In this document: piece after piece, positions 1 through 7,503 of the stretch | Layout of the letters: each line of letters starts with the position of its first letter | Position numbering within the stretch: position 1 is the first letter of the stretch | Source: Aliitabrizicola sp031408575 | GTDB taxonomy: Bacteria > Pseudomonadota > Alphaproteobacteria > Rhodobacterales > Rhodobacteraceae | Assembly (NCBI GenBank): GCA_031408575.1 | Contig: JANNWS010000188.1 | Location: 1 to 19,022, forward strand | Length of the DNA: 19,022 nucleotides | Direction: 5' to 3' | Program-made: the position numbers and the translations under genes | Notes under the pieces: model-generated | The model's database searches: none | What the model was told of the DNA's origin: nothing | What the model saw: the letters and a program-made list of their open reading frames with translations, nothing else

Positions 1-74
1 CCGGGCTCTAATTATCTGTGGGATTAATTGGCGTTGCACGCGCTGCCCAACGCTGGCGCCCTGTTATCGGGGGC

Positions 75-105
75 GCGGCCCGGGCCACACCAGCCCGGGG
101 GCCGC
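75..105 (+). promoter_or_regulatory. GC-rich hairpin upstream of the ABC transporter gene
   Basis: GCGGCCCGGGC (75-85) can pair with GCCCGGGGGCCGC (93-105) around a 7-nt loop, leaving a 2-nt bulge. A C-rich run and no T-tract follows, so it is not a classic intrinsic terminator. A second short inverted repeat, GCGTTG/CAACGC, lies at 31-36 and 48-53. Nothing in 1-131 reads as a recognisable gene. Such hairpins often sit between the binding-protein gene and the rest of an ABC operon and lower downstream expression or stabilise the upstream message. That role is inferred, because the upstream gene lies outside the window. Confidence 0.4.
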
Positions 106-146
106 ACCCCCCCTTCTGAACACCCGCAGGGATGGCAGGACGTGAA

Positions 147-2675
147 ATGCCCAAGGCCGCAGTGATGACTCACATGGAAACGGACCAGCCGACCAGCGCG
201 GTTCAAGCTGCGCCGACAATCCGGCTGTCCAACATCACGAAGCTGTTTTCCGGCGTTGTTGCGCTGTCCGATGTATCGGTGGAGATTCACCCCGGCGAGG
301 TTCATGCCATCCTTGGCGAGAACGGCGCAGGCAAGTCCACGTTGATGAACATCATCTCGGGCGTGCTGCAGCCTGACATTGGCGTCATCGAATTCAATGG
401 CGAGGTCATCTCTCCGATGACGCCGGAACGCGCCGCGGCACTGGGCGTGTCGATTTCCTATCAGCATCCGGCGGTGCTCGATGATCTTTCGGTGCTGGAA
501 AACCTGCGCGTGGCGCTGCCGGACCGCGTTTTTGCCGCCGGCAACCCGGCAGAGATTGCTCGCTCCATGCTGGATGATGTCGGCCTGCATGTCCCTCTGA
601 ACGCGCGGGCCGACAGTCTGACCGTGGCGCAAAAGCACCTGCTTGAGATTGCCAAGGCGCTTGCCACGCAGCCCCCTGTTCTCATCCTCGATGAGCCGAC
701 AGCGGCGCTGGACCAGGACGCCACCGAAATGCTGTTTGCCCGCATCCGCAGCGTTGTGGCGCAGGGCACGGCCGTTATCTACATCACCCACCGTCTGGCC
801 GAACTGCGCCAGATTGCCCACCGCGTGACGGTGTTGCGCGACGGCCAGTATGCCGGTGGCGCGTTGGTGCGCGATGTGACCGATGATGATCTGCTTGCCA
901 TGATCGTGGGGCGTAGCCTGGCGTCGGCCTTTCCGCCCAAGTTGGAAGACGCGGGACTCGAGATCAACTTCACCGTCACAGGCCTGTCGGGCCGCAAATT
1001 CCACGACGTCAGCTTTGCCATCGGGCGCGGGCAGATCATCGGCATCGCCGGGGTTGAAGGCAACGGCCAATCGGGCGTGATGCGCGCGCTTGCCGGGTTG
1101 GAGGCCTGGAAGGGAGAAGTGCATCTGAAAGGCACCCCGCTTTCGCCCACCGAAGTGAAGGCGAAATCAGCCTACATGCCGTCGGATCGCCATGAGGAAG
1201 GCATCATCGCCGACCTGACGGTGCGCGAGAACGCAACCTTTTCGGCGCTGGATCAGTTCAGCAACATGGGCATCCTCAGCCGCCGCAAAGAGCTCGGCGA
1301 GGTGCGACAGGTGTTCGGATCGCTGTCGGTCAAGACGCCGGGGCTGGACGCGGGGATTTTGTCGCTGTCAGGGGGCAACCAGCAGAAAGTGGTGATGGCC
1401 CGGGCGCTGATGTCGCGCCCCGGGTTCATTCTTGCGGATGAGCCGACGCAAGGCGTGGATGTCGGCGCGCGGTTCGAGATTTACCGCATCCTGCGCGAGG
1501 TGTCGCAATCCGGCACGCCCGTCATCGTAAATTCATCCGACGCGGCCGAGTTGGAAGGGCTGTGCGACGTGGTGATCGTGATGTCGCGCGGGCGGGTCGC
1601 CGAAACCCTGCACGGCGCTGATGTCACCGAAGGCCGCATCGTGGCGGCCGCGGTCAAGGCGCAATCCCATGTTGCGGGCGTCGGAGAGGCGACAAAGGCC
1701 GCTAGATCCGCAAGCGGCGGGCTGCGCCAGTTCATCCAAAGCGACAATGCCACCGCCGTGCCGCTGGCCGCCGTGGTGGTGATGCTGGGGCTGTATGTCT
1801 TCGGGCAGAACGAGAATTACCTGTCGTCCTTCAACATCTCGAACATCCTCTTGCTGGCGACGGCGCTGGGGTTCATCGCCCTTGGCCAGACCGTCGCGCT
1901 GCTGATGGGCGGGATCGACCTTTCGGTGGGGCCACTCGCCGGGTTTCTGGTGGTTGTCGCGTCCTTCTTCATCAATGACGGGCAATCGCCGCAAACCATC
2001 GCCCTTGGTTTTGCCCTGATGTTTCTGGCAGCAGTTGCGGTGGGGACGATCAACGGCTGCCTGATCCGCTTTGCCAATTTCACCCCGATTGCCGCGACCT
2101 TGGCCATGTATATCGGGCTTCAGGGCCTGAGTTTCGTGCTGCGTGACGGGCCGGGCGGCTATATCAATTTCGCCGTGATGGACACCATCGGCTGGAAACT
2201 TGGCCCCTTGCCGGTGGCCTTTCTTGTGCTGGTCGTCGTGGCACTGCTGGCCGAATATATCCTGCGCAAACGACGCCTTGGCTGGCAGTTCCGCGCCGTC
2301 GGCTCGCATGAGGAATCGGCCCGCCGGATGGGCATTCGCGTCAATCTGGTGATCATCGGGGGCTACATCGCGGTGTCGCTGTTCACGGCGCTGGGGGCGG
2401 TCATGCTGATGGTCCAGATCGGCGTGGGCGATCCGGCGCAGGGCGTGAACTATACATTGGCCAGCATCACGGCGGTGGTCCTGGGTGGCACCAGCCTGCG
2501 CGGCGGGCGGGGAACCTTCATCGGCACGGTGATGGGCGCGGTTCTTCTGACCGAGGTGCTGAACGCCGTGTCCTTCCTTGGACTGTCGCAGACCTATCAG
2601 TATCTCTTCCAGGGGGCCCTGATCTTGGCCGCGGCGCTGATCTATTCGACAGCGCGGCGGCAAGCGGGCACTTGA
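147..2675 (+). CDS. Fused sugar-type ABC transporter: two ATPase domains plus RbsC-like permease
   Basis: This is an inner-membrane importer of the CUT2/RbsA-RbsC kind with ATPase and permease in one 842-residue chain; usually they are separate proteins of about 500 and 320 residues. ATPase domain 1 has Walker A GENGAGKST (about 57-65) and Walker B LILDEPTAAL, with a weak signature (LTVAQ). Domain 2 has a degenerate Walker A (GVEGNGQSG, no Lys), as is usual for RbsA-type second domains, but a perfect LSGGNQQK signature and LADEPTQGVDVG. From about residue 535 a hydrophobic permease follows, with the family motif GGIDLSVGPLAG. ATG 147 is preferred because AGGA lies 6 nt upstream; 132, 165 and 174 are in-frame alternatives. 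Its stop overlaps the next gene. The substrate is unknown; context suggests an aromatic compound or its conjugate. The solute-binding partner is not in the window. Confidence 0.88.
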   Translation: MPKAAVMTHMETDQPTSAVQAAPTIRLSNITKLFSGVVALSDVSVEIHPGEVHAILGENGAGKSTLMNIISGVLQPDIGVIEFNGEVISPMTPERAAALGVSISYQHPAVLDDLSVLENLRVALPDRVFAAGNPAEIARSMLDDVGLHVPLNARADSLTVAQKHLLEIAKALATQPPVLILDEPTAALDQDATEMLFARIRSVVAQGTAVIYITHRLAELRQIAHRVTVLRDGQYAGGALVRDVTDDDLLAMIVGRSLASAFPPKLEDAGLEINFTVTGLSGRKFHDVSFAIGRGQIIGIAGVEGNGQSGVMRALAGLEAWKGEVHLKGTPLSPTEVKAKSAYMPSDRHEEGIIADLTVRENATFSALDQFSNMGILSRRKELGEVRQVFGSLSVKTPGLDAGILSLSGGNQQKVVMARALMSRPGFILADEPTQGVDVGARFEIYRILREVSQSGTPVIVNSSDAAELEGLCDVVIVMSRGRVAETLHGADVTEGRIVAAAVKAQSHVAGVGEATKAARSASGGLRQFIQSDNATAVPLAAVVVMLGLYVFGQNENYLSSFNISNILLLATALGFIALGQTVALLMGGIDLSVGPLAGFLVVVASFFINDGQSPQTIALGFALMFLAAVAVGTINGCLIRFANFTPIAATLAMYIGLQGLSFVLRDGPGGYINFAVMDTIGWKLGPLPVAFLVLVVVALLAEYILRKRRLGWQFRAVGSHEESARRMGIRVNLVIIGGYIAVSLFTALGAVMLMVQIGVGDPAQGVNYTLASITAVVLGGTSLRGGRGTFIGTVMGAVLLTEVLNAVSFLGLSQTYQYLFQGALILAAALIYSTARRQAGT

Positions 2676-3742
2676 TGTTGACGCAGGGCTTCCTCTATCA
2701 GTCGCAGCCGTTGCGGGTTCGGTTCGGGGCGGGCGCAGTGTGCCACCTTGGCGATGAGATTGGCGCAATCGGCGGCACCCGGGCCCTGATCCTGGCGACA
2801 CCCTTTCAGAAGGACGATGCCGAAGCGCTTGCTGCCCGGATCGGCCCCACAGCGGCGGGCGTCTTCGCCGAGGCACGGATGCACACCCCGGTTGAGGTCA
2901 CTGCGCGCGCCCTGCTGGCCTATGCCGACAGCGGGGCGGATTGTTTGGTGTCGTTCGGCGGTGGGTCGACCATCGGTCTGGGCAAGGCGATTGCCTTGCG
3001 GAATGATGCGCCGCATCTGGTGGTGGCCACCACCTACGCGGGGTCCGAAGTGACTGACATTCTGGGCGAGACGGAAGCCCGGGTGAAAACCACCCGCCGT
3101 GACCCGCGCATCCGGCCCGAAGCGGTGATCTATGATCCCGAACTGACCCTTGGCCTGCCCGTCGCGATGAGCGTGGCCAGCGGTCTGAACGCCATCGCCC
3201 ACGCGGTTGAGGGGCTTTATGCCACAGATGCCAATCCGGTGACCTCGATGATGGCGGTGGAAGGGATTGCCGCCTTGCAACGGTCGCTTCCCGGCATCTG
3301 CCGCAACCCGGCCGATCTGGCCGCGCGCAGTGACGCGCTTTATGGATCATGGCTGTGTGGCACGGTGCTTGGTGCGGTTGCAATGGCACTGCATCACAAG
3401 CTTTGCCACACGTTGGGGGGTACACTTGACCTGCCCCATGCCGAAACGCACGCCGTCCTGTTGCCGCATACGGTTGCCTTCAACGCCGCTGCAGCGGCGG
3501 CGGCGCTGCAGCAAGCGGCGCAGCTTTTCGGCGGTGATCTGGGCGGCGGGCTTTACGATCTGGCCAGATCGCTTGGCGCGCCGATGGCGCTGCGCGATTT
3601 CGGCGTAACCCGGCACGATCTGACCCGCATCGCTGATCTGGCCATCAAGAACCCCTATGCCAACCCGCGCGAGGTGACGCGTGACGGCATCCTCGCACTG
3701 CTGGAGGCCGCCTGGTCTGGCACCCGGCCCTCCCCGATCTGA
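2675..3742 (+). CDS. Maleylacetate reductase
   Basis: It reduces maleylacetate to 3-oxoadipate with NAD(P)H in the cytoplasm. The protein has 355 residues, normal for the family, and the iron-alcohol-dehydrogenase-like fold. The N-terminal nucleotide domain shows GGGS at 95-98 and YAGSEVTDILGE at about 121-132. The C-terminal helical domain carries the His-rich metal/active-site segments NAIAHAVEG (H176), HHKLCHTLGG (H240, H241, H245) and PHAETHAVLLPH (H255, H259, H265), typical of maleylacetate reductases rather than general Fe-ADHs. ATG 2675 overlaps the last base of the preceding TGA (TGATG), implying translational coupling; a TTG one codon earlier is possible. The dioxygenase gene immediately downstream makes its expected substrate, which supports the assignment. 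Confidence 0.92.
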   Translation: MLTQGFLYQSQPLRVRFGAGAVCHLGDEIGAIGGTRALILATPFQKDDAEALAARIGPTAAGVFAEARMHTPVEVTARALLAYADSGADCLVSFGGGSTIGLGKAIALRNDAPHLVVATTYAGSEVTDILGETEARVKTTRRDPRIRPEAVIYDPELTLGLPVAMSVASGLNAIAHAVEGLYATDANPVTSMMAVEGIAALQRSLPGICRNPADLAARSDALYGSWLCGTVLGAVAMALHHKLCHTLGGTLDLPHAETHAVLLPHTVAFNAAAAAAALQQAAQLFGGDLGGGLYDLARSLGAPMALRDFGVTRHDLTRIADLAIKNPYANPREVTRDGILALLEAAWSGTRPSPI

Positions 3743-3774
3743 CCCGCGCCGATCTGACCTGAAAGGACAAGACC

Positions 3775-4638
3775 ATGACCGCTGAAGCCGCCATTGACTA
3801 TTTCACCGAACATCAGTCGGTCGAGGCCGTGAACGGACGGATGGGCAAGGCCACCGATCCGCGGCTGGCGCATGTGATGGCGCGGCTGGTGACGCACCTG
3901 CATGCCTTCATCAAGGACGTCGAGCTGACGCAAGATGAATGGGCCACGGCGATCGGCTTTCTGACCCGCACCGGCCAGATCTGCGATGGCAACAGGCAGG
4001 AATTCATCCTGCTGTCGGACGTGCTGGGCGTGTCGATGCTGGTGGATGCGATCAACAACCGTCGTCCCTCGGGGGCCACGGAAAACACCGTGCTGGGGCC
4101 GTTCCACGTGGACGGCGTGCCGGAATATCCGATGGGGGCCAATATCTCGCAGGACGGTGGCCGGGAAACCTGCCTGTTTCAGGGCCGGGTGAAAGATCTT
4201 GACGGCAACCCGCTCGAAGGGGTGCGAATCGACGTCTGGTCCGACAATGAGGACGGGTTCTACGACGTGCAGCAACCGGACATGCAGCCGCGCCATAACA
4301 ACCGGGGTGTGTTCGTCACCGGGCCGGACGGGCACTATTGGTTCCGCGGGATCAGGCCGGTGTCCTATCCGATTCCCGACGATGGCCCGGTGGGTCAGAT
4401 GCTGGGCCATCTGGGTCGTCACCCCTACCGTCCGGCGCACATGCACTTCATCGTCAGCCGCGAAGGCTTTGAAACGGTTGTCACGCATACCTTTGTGGCG
4501 GGCGATGCCTACCTGACATCGGATGCGGTCTTCGGGGTCAAGCAATCGCTGATCGCGCCCTTTGAACCTGTGGCGGGGGGCGACACCAAATGGCGCTCGA
4601 CCTTTGACTTCGTGTTGAACACGGCGTCGGCGCAATGA
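3775..4638 (+). CDS. Hydroxyquinol 1,2-dioxygenase (intradiol, Fe(III))
   Basis: An intradiol ring-cleaving enzyme, predicted to open hydroxyquinol (1,2,4-trihydroxybenzene) between its adjacent hydroxyls to give maleylacetate. At 287 residues it fits the catechol/hydroxyquinol 1,2-dioxygenase family. The N-terminal helical dimerisation region is followed by the ENTVLGPF motif (103-110) and the beta-sandwich catalytic domain. The four expected iron ligands are present: Tyr163 (GFYDVQ), Tyr198 (PVSYPI), His222 and His224 (RPAHMHF). Hydroxyquinol is preferred over catechol as substrate because maleylacetate reductase is adjacent and no muconate cycloisomerase is present; this is contextual. The start has AAAGGA 8-9 nt upstream, and the 32-nt gap from the reductase fits one operon. 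The stop overlaps the next ATG. Confidence 0.92.
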   Translation: MTAEAAIDYFTEHQSVEAVNGRMGKATDPRLAHVMARLVTHLHAFIKDVELTQDEWATAIGFLTRTGQICDGNRQEFILLSDVLGVSMLVDAINNRRPSGATENTVLGPFHVDGVPEYPMGANISQDGGRETCLFQGRVKDLDGNPLEGVRIDVWSDNEDGFYDVQQPDMQPRHNNRGVFVTGPDGHYWFRGIRPVSYPIPDDGPVGQMLGHLGRHPYRPAHMHFIVSREGFETVVTHTFVAGDAYLTSDAVFGVKQSLIAPFEPVAGGDTKWRSTFDFVLNTASAQ

Positions 4639-5681
4639 CCCCGGATCGCAAAAGCCCCCGGATCGCCTTTCTGGGGACCGGGGCACAGGGGGCCTCCATC
4701 GCCGCCGATTTCGCGCTGGCGGGGCTGGATGTGACCTTCATCGACCAGTGGCCTGCCCATATCGACGCGATCCGCGCGAATGGGATCACCGTGAACCTGC
4801 CCACCCGCCAGATCAACGCCCGCGTCGCTGCCCTGCACCTTTGCCAAGTCGCGGAAATCAAGCAGCCCTTTGACTTGATCTTTCTGGTGGTCAAGGCCTA
4901 TGACACGACCTGGGCCACCCAGTTGATCAAGCCCGTTCTGGCCGAAGACGGCTTTGTGATCGGCCTGCAGAACGGCATGACGCATGAGGACATTGCCGCC
5001 GTGGTGGGCCGCCATCGCACCATCGGTGCTGTGATTGAGATTGCGTCGAACATGTGGGTGCCTGGCGTGACCAACCGCCAGAATGACCACGACGAATCCT
5101 GGTTTGCAATGGGTGCGCTTGACCCAGACCAGCAGCACCGTGTCGAAGCCGTGGCCCACCTCTTGCGCCATTCCGGCCGGGTCGAGGTGACGGAAGACAT
5201 CCGGTCTGCCAAGTGGATGAAGCTGGTGGTCAATGCCGCCGAACTGATCCCCTCCGCCATCATCGACACCGCGCTGAACGACGCCGCCCGGGCACCTGGG
5301 ATGCTGAAGGTCATGCGCGAAGCCGGGTACGAGGGGATGCAGGCGGCATTGGCCGATGGCGCGACGATCATGCCGATCATCGGGATGCCACCCAAGATGA
5401 GCAATGACCCCGAACGCTATGTCGATGAAATCCTTGACGAGGTTCTTCGCACGTTCTCGCGCGAAGATACGCTGACCACGTCGCTGCAGGACTGGCGCAA
5501 GGGACGACGGGCCGAGGTGGAAGAGGTGAACGGCTGGGTCGTGAACACCCTGCGCGCGCACGGCCGCGATGCGCCCGTCAATCGGCGGGTGGTCGAGATC
5601 GCGCTTCAGATCGAGGCGGGAAAGCTGGCCCCGCACCCTGACAACGTCCGGTTGTTGGCAGACGGCCAGCCGGTCGCCTGA
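4635..5681 (+). CDS. 2-dehydropantoate 2-reductase-like (ApbA/PanE family) oxidoreductase
   Basis: A 348-residue NAD(P)H-dependent reductase of the ketopantoate reductase family. An N-terminal Rossmann domain carries GTGAQG (14-19), followed by VVKAYDT (85-91) and GLQNGMTHEDI (110-120). The C-terminal helical domain has the catalytic-lysine segment SAKWMKLVVNAAELIPSAI, with Lys193 or Lys196 as the candidate and Asn200 nearby. It overlaps the dioxygenase stop by ATGA, so it is clearly part of the operon. True PanE serves pantothenate synthesis; here the neighbours argue that it acts on an aromatic-pathway 2-oxo acid or a related carbonyl compound, but the substrate cannot be read from the sequence. 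It is slightly longer than E. coli PanE (about 300 residues), with an extended C-terminus. Confidence 0.8.
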   Translation: MTPDRKSPRIAFLGTGAQGASIAADFALAGLDVTFIDQWPAHIDAIRANGITVNLPTRQINARVAALHLCQVAEIKQPFDLIFLVVKAYDTTWATQLIKPVLAEDGFVIGLQNGMTHEDIAAVVGRHRTIGAVIEIASNMWVPGVTNRQNDHDESWFAMGALDPDQQHRVEAVAHLLRHSGRVEVTEDIRSAKWMKLVVNAAELIPSAIIDTALNDAARAPGMLKVMREAGYEGMQAALADGATIMPIIGMPPKMSNDPERYVDEILDEVLRTFSREDTLTTSLQDWRKGRRAEVEEVNGWVVNTLRAHGRDAPVNRRVVEIALQIEAGKLAPHPDNVRLLADGQPVA

Positions 5682-5743
5682 GCCGTGATCGCAAGCAACC
5701 AGACAAAAGGTCAGTACCGACCCGAACCGGATCAAGGGCCAAG

Positions 5744-6076
5744 ATGCCGAACATGAAGATCTATGTGGACGAAAGGATCTATCCCGCCTGTCGCGACAGG
5801 TTGCCTGCAGCACTTGGACCGATCCTCGACATGTTGTGTCGTGACCTGACGGTTGATCTGCCAGCCTGCCAGCTTGCGGTCATGCCGGTTCTGGCAATGC
5901 CCGACCTGCCGCCCGTAAATGTGGAACTGCAGATCATGCCGCATCCGGACCGCACTCGGGCTGTCCTGCTGGCTGTCTGTGCCAAGCTGCGGGAAATGGT
6001 CGGGGCTGCGACGGGCACCCATGTCGCCATCCGGGTCACCACGCTCGACCCTGAAACGTACGTCGCCCTGAAATAG
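5744..6076 (+). CDS. Small protein resembling the MIF/tautomerase superfamily
   Basis: This 110-residue protein starts MPNMKIYVDE. Pro2, which becomes the N-terminal proline after Met removal, is the catalytic base in tautomerases. Length and layout resemble MIF/CHMI-type monomers, which are two beta-alpha-beta repeats. An N-terminal strand is followed by a helix (PAALGPILDMLCRDL), then a strand, a second helix (TRAVLLAVCAKLREMVG) and a final strand (HVAIRVTTLDPETY) similar in pattern to the MIF C-terminal half. The resemblance is structural and positional, not a clear sequence match. AAGGG about 7 nt upstream supports this start. It lies 62 nt after the PanE-like gene and 11 nt before pcaI in the same operon. 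A role in keto-enol or cis-trans isomerisation of maleylacetate or 3-oxoadipate is a guess. Confidence 0.6.
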   Translation: MPNMKIYVDERIYPACRDRLPAALGPILDMLCRDLTVDLPACQLAVMPVLAMPDLPPVNVELQIMPHPDRTRAVLLAVCAKLREMVGAATGTHVAIRVTTLDPETYVALK

Positions 6077-6087
6077 GAACACACGGA

Positions 6088-6822
6088 ATGGACAAGACAC
6101 TTCCCGATCTGGCCACTGCGGTTGCAGGCATCCGCGATGGCATGACCGTGATGATCGGCGGCTTTGGCGGGTCGGGCGCGCCCGTTGAGCTGATCCACGC
6201 GCTGATTGACCGTTTCATGGCAACGGGCCATCCGAGGGGCCTGACGGTGGTCAACAACAACGCCGGGAACGGTCATGTCGGCCTTGCCGCCCTGATCGGG
6301 GCAGGCATGGTGGCAAAGTTGATCTGTTCTTTCCCGCGATCTGCCGATCCTGTTGTGTTCACCGAACGTTACCTCTCCGGGCAGATCGAACTTGAACTGG
6401 TGCCACAAGGGACCCTTGCCGAACGCATCCGCGCCGGGGGGGCTGGTATCCCGGCCTTCTACACGCCCACCAGTTACGGCACCGATTTGGCCAAGGGCAA
6501 ACTGGTCGAGGTGTTCGACGGGCGGCCATATGTGCAGGAACGCTGGCTGAAGGCTGACTACGCGCTGGTCAAGGCGAATCTGGGCGACCGGTTGGGAAAT
6601 CTGACCTACCGGATGGCTGCGCGGAACTTTGGGCCCCTGATGTGCATGGCGGCGGCGACGACCATCGTACAGGTCAGCCGCATCGTTGCCCCAGGCGACA
6701 TCGACCCCGAGGCGGTCATCACACCGGGCATCTTCGTGCAGGGGCTGGTCGAGGTGCCCGTCCCCGCGCAGGAAGAAGACCTGAACCGCGCCGGCGCGCG
6801 ATTTGGGGAGGTGGCGGCATGA
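6088..6822 (+). CDS. pcaI: 3-oxoadipate CoA-transferase, subunit A
   Basis: This is the alpha subunit of 3-oxoadipate:succinyl-CoA transferase, which moves CoA from succinyl-CoA to 3-oxoadipate. It has 244 residues, normal for a family I CoA-transferase A subunit. Near the N-terminus is the glycine-rich GGFGGSGAP motif (about 24-32), followed by the TVVNNNAGNG stretch and later GRPYVQERWLKADYALVKA, all characteristic of the family. AGGA lies about 9 nt before ATG. Its TGA overlaps the ATG of subunit B (ATGA), as is usual for the heteromeric enzyme. Acetoacetate-type transferases are close relatives; the hydroxyquinol context and the adjacent thiolase favour 3-oxoadipate. Confidence 0.9.
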   Translation: MDKTLPDLATAVAGIRDGMTVMIGGFGGSGAPVELIHALIDRFMATGHPRGLTVVNNNAGNGHVGLAALIGAGMVAKLICSFPRSADPVVFTERYLSGQIELELVPQGTLAERIRAGGAGIPAFYTPTSYGTDLAKGKLVEVFDGRPYVQERWLKADYALVKANLGDRLGNLTYRMAARNFGPLMCMAAATTIVQVSRIVAPGDIDPEAVITPGIFVQGLVEVPVPAQEEDLNRAGARFGEVAA

Positions 6823-7490
6823 CCGCGAAACTGTCCCCCAGCCAGATGGCATGGCGCGCGGCGCAGGATATCGAGGACGGGGCCTATGTGAACCTTGGTA
6901 TCGGTTTTCCCGAGATGGTTGCCAAGTTCCAGCCGCCGGGCCGTCAGGCGATCTTTCATACCGAAAACGGCATCCTCGGGTTTGGTGAGGCCCCGCCTGC
7001 GGGGCAAGAGGATTGGGATCTGATCAACGCCGGCAAAAAGGCCGTCATGCTGAAGCCGGGAACGGCATTCTTCCACCATGCCGACAGCTTTGCGATGGTA
7101 CGCGGCGGGCATCTGGATGTGGCAATCCTTGGTGCCTATGAGGTGGCTGAAACCGGCGATTTGGCGAACTGGTCCACCGGCCCGAAAGGCGTGCCTGCGG
7201 TCGGTGGAGCGATGGACCTTGTCCACGGGGCAAAGCGCGTGGCGGTCATGACCGACCATGTCACCAAGGATGGCAAGCCGAAGCTTCTGGAACGCTGCAC
7301 CCTGCCTTTGACCGGGGTGGGATGTGTGACTCGGGTCTATTCCAGCCATGCTGTCATCGACATCGTTGAGGGGCGCTTTGTGTTGCGGGAAAAACTACCA
7401 TCCCTGACCCTTGACGCGCTGCAATCCATGACCGGGGCGATCCTGCATCTGGATGGCCCGGTGGCTGACCTTGTCGTGCCCGAACTGTGA
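6819..7490 (+). CDS. pcaJ: 3-oxoadipate CoA-transferase, subunit B
   Basis: This is the beta, catalytic subunit paired with PcaI. The open frame extends further upstream inside pcaI, but ATG 6819 overlaps the pcaI stop by ATGA, follows GGGGAGG, and gives 223 residues, the usual subunit B length. The active-site glutamate lies in HTENGILGFG (Glu49). Other family stretches are VNLGIGFPEMV (24-34), DSFAMVRGGHLDVAILGAYEV and the DHVTKDGKPKLLERCTLPLTG region. It ends just ahead of pcaF with no real gap. Acetoacetyl- or butyrate-CoA transferase is the alternative, unlikely in this setting. Confidence 0.92.
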   Translation: MTAKLSPSQMAWRAAQDIEDGAYVNLGIGFPEMVAKFQPPGRQAIFHTENGILGFGEAPPAGQEDWDLINAGKKAVMLKPGTAFFHHADSFAMVRGGHLDVAILGAYEVAETGDLANWSTGPKGVPAVGGAMDLVHGAKRVAVMTDHVTKDGKPKLLERCTLPLTGVGCVTRVYSSHAVIDIVEGRFVLREKLPSLTLDALQSMTGAILHLDGPVADLVVPEL

Positions 7491-7503
7491 AATGAGCTTT
7501 GAC

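Noticed and set aside
1533..2876. Long antisense frame of 447 codons across the transporter gene
   Set aside because: It is rich in Arg, His, Gln and Gly, has no recognisable domain, and is the complement of a gene with clear ABC motifs; long antisense frames are normal at this GC content.
3655..5813. Two long antisense frames over the dioxygenase and PanE-like genes
   Set aside because: Their sense strands carry clear catalytic motifs; the antisense peptides show only compositional bias.
5779..7349. Antisense frames over the tautomerase-like gene, pcaI and pcaJ
   Set aside because: No domain, ribosome binding site or operon context; shadows of real genes.
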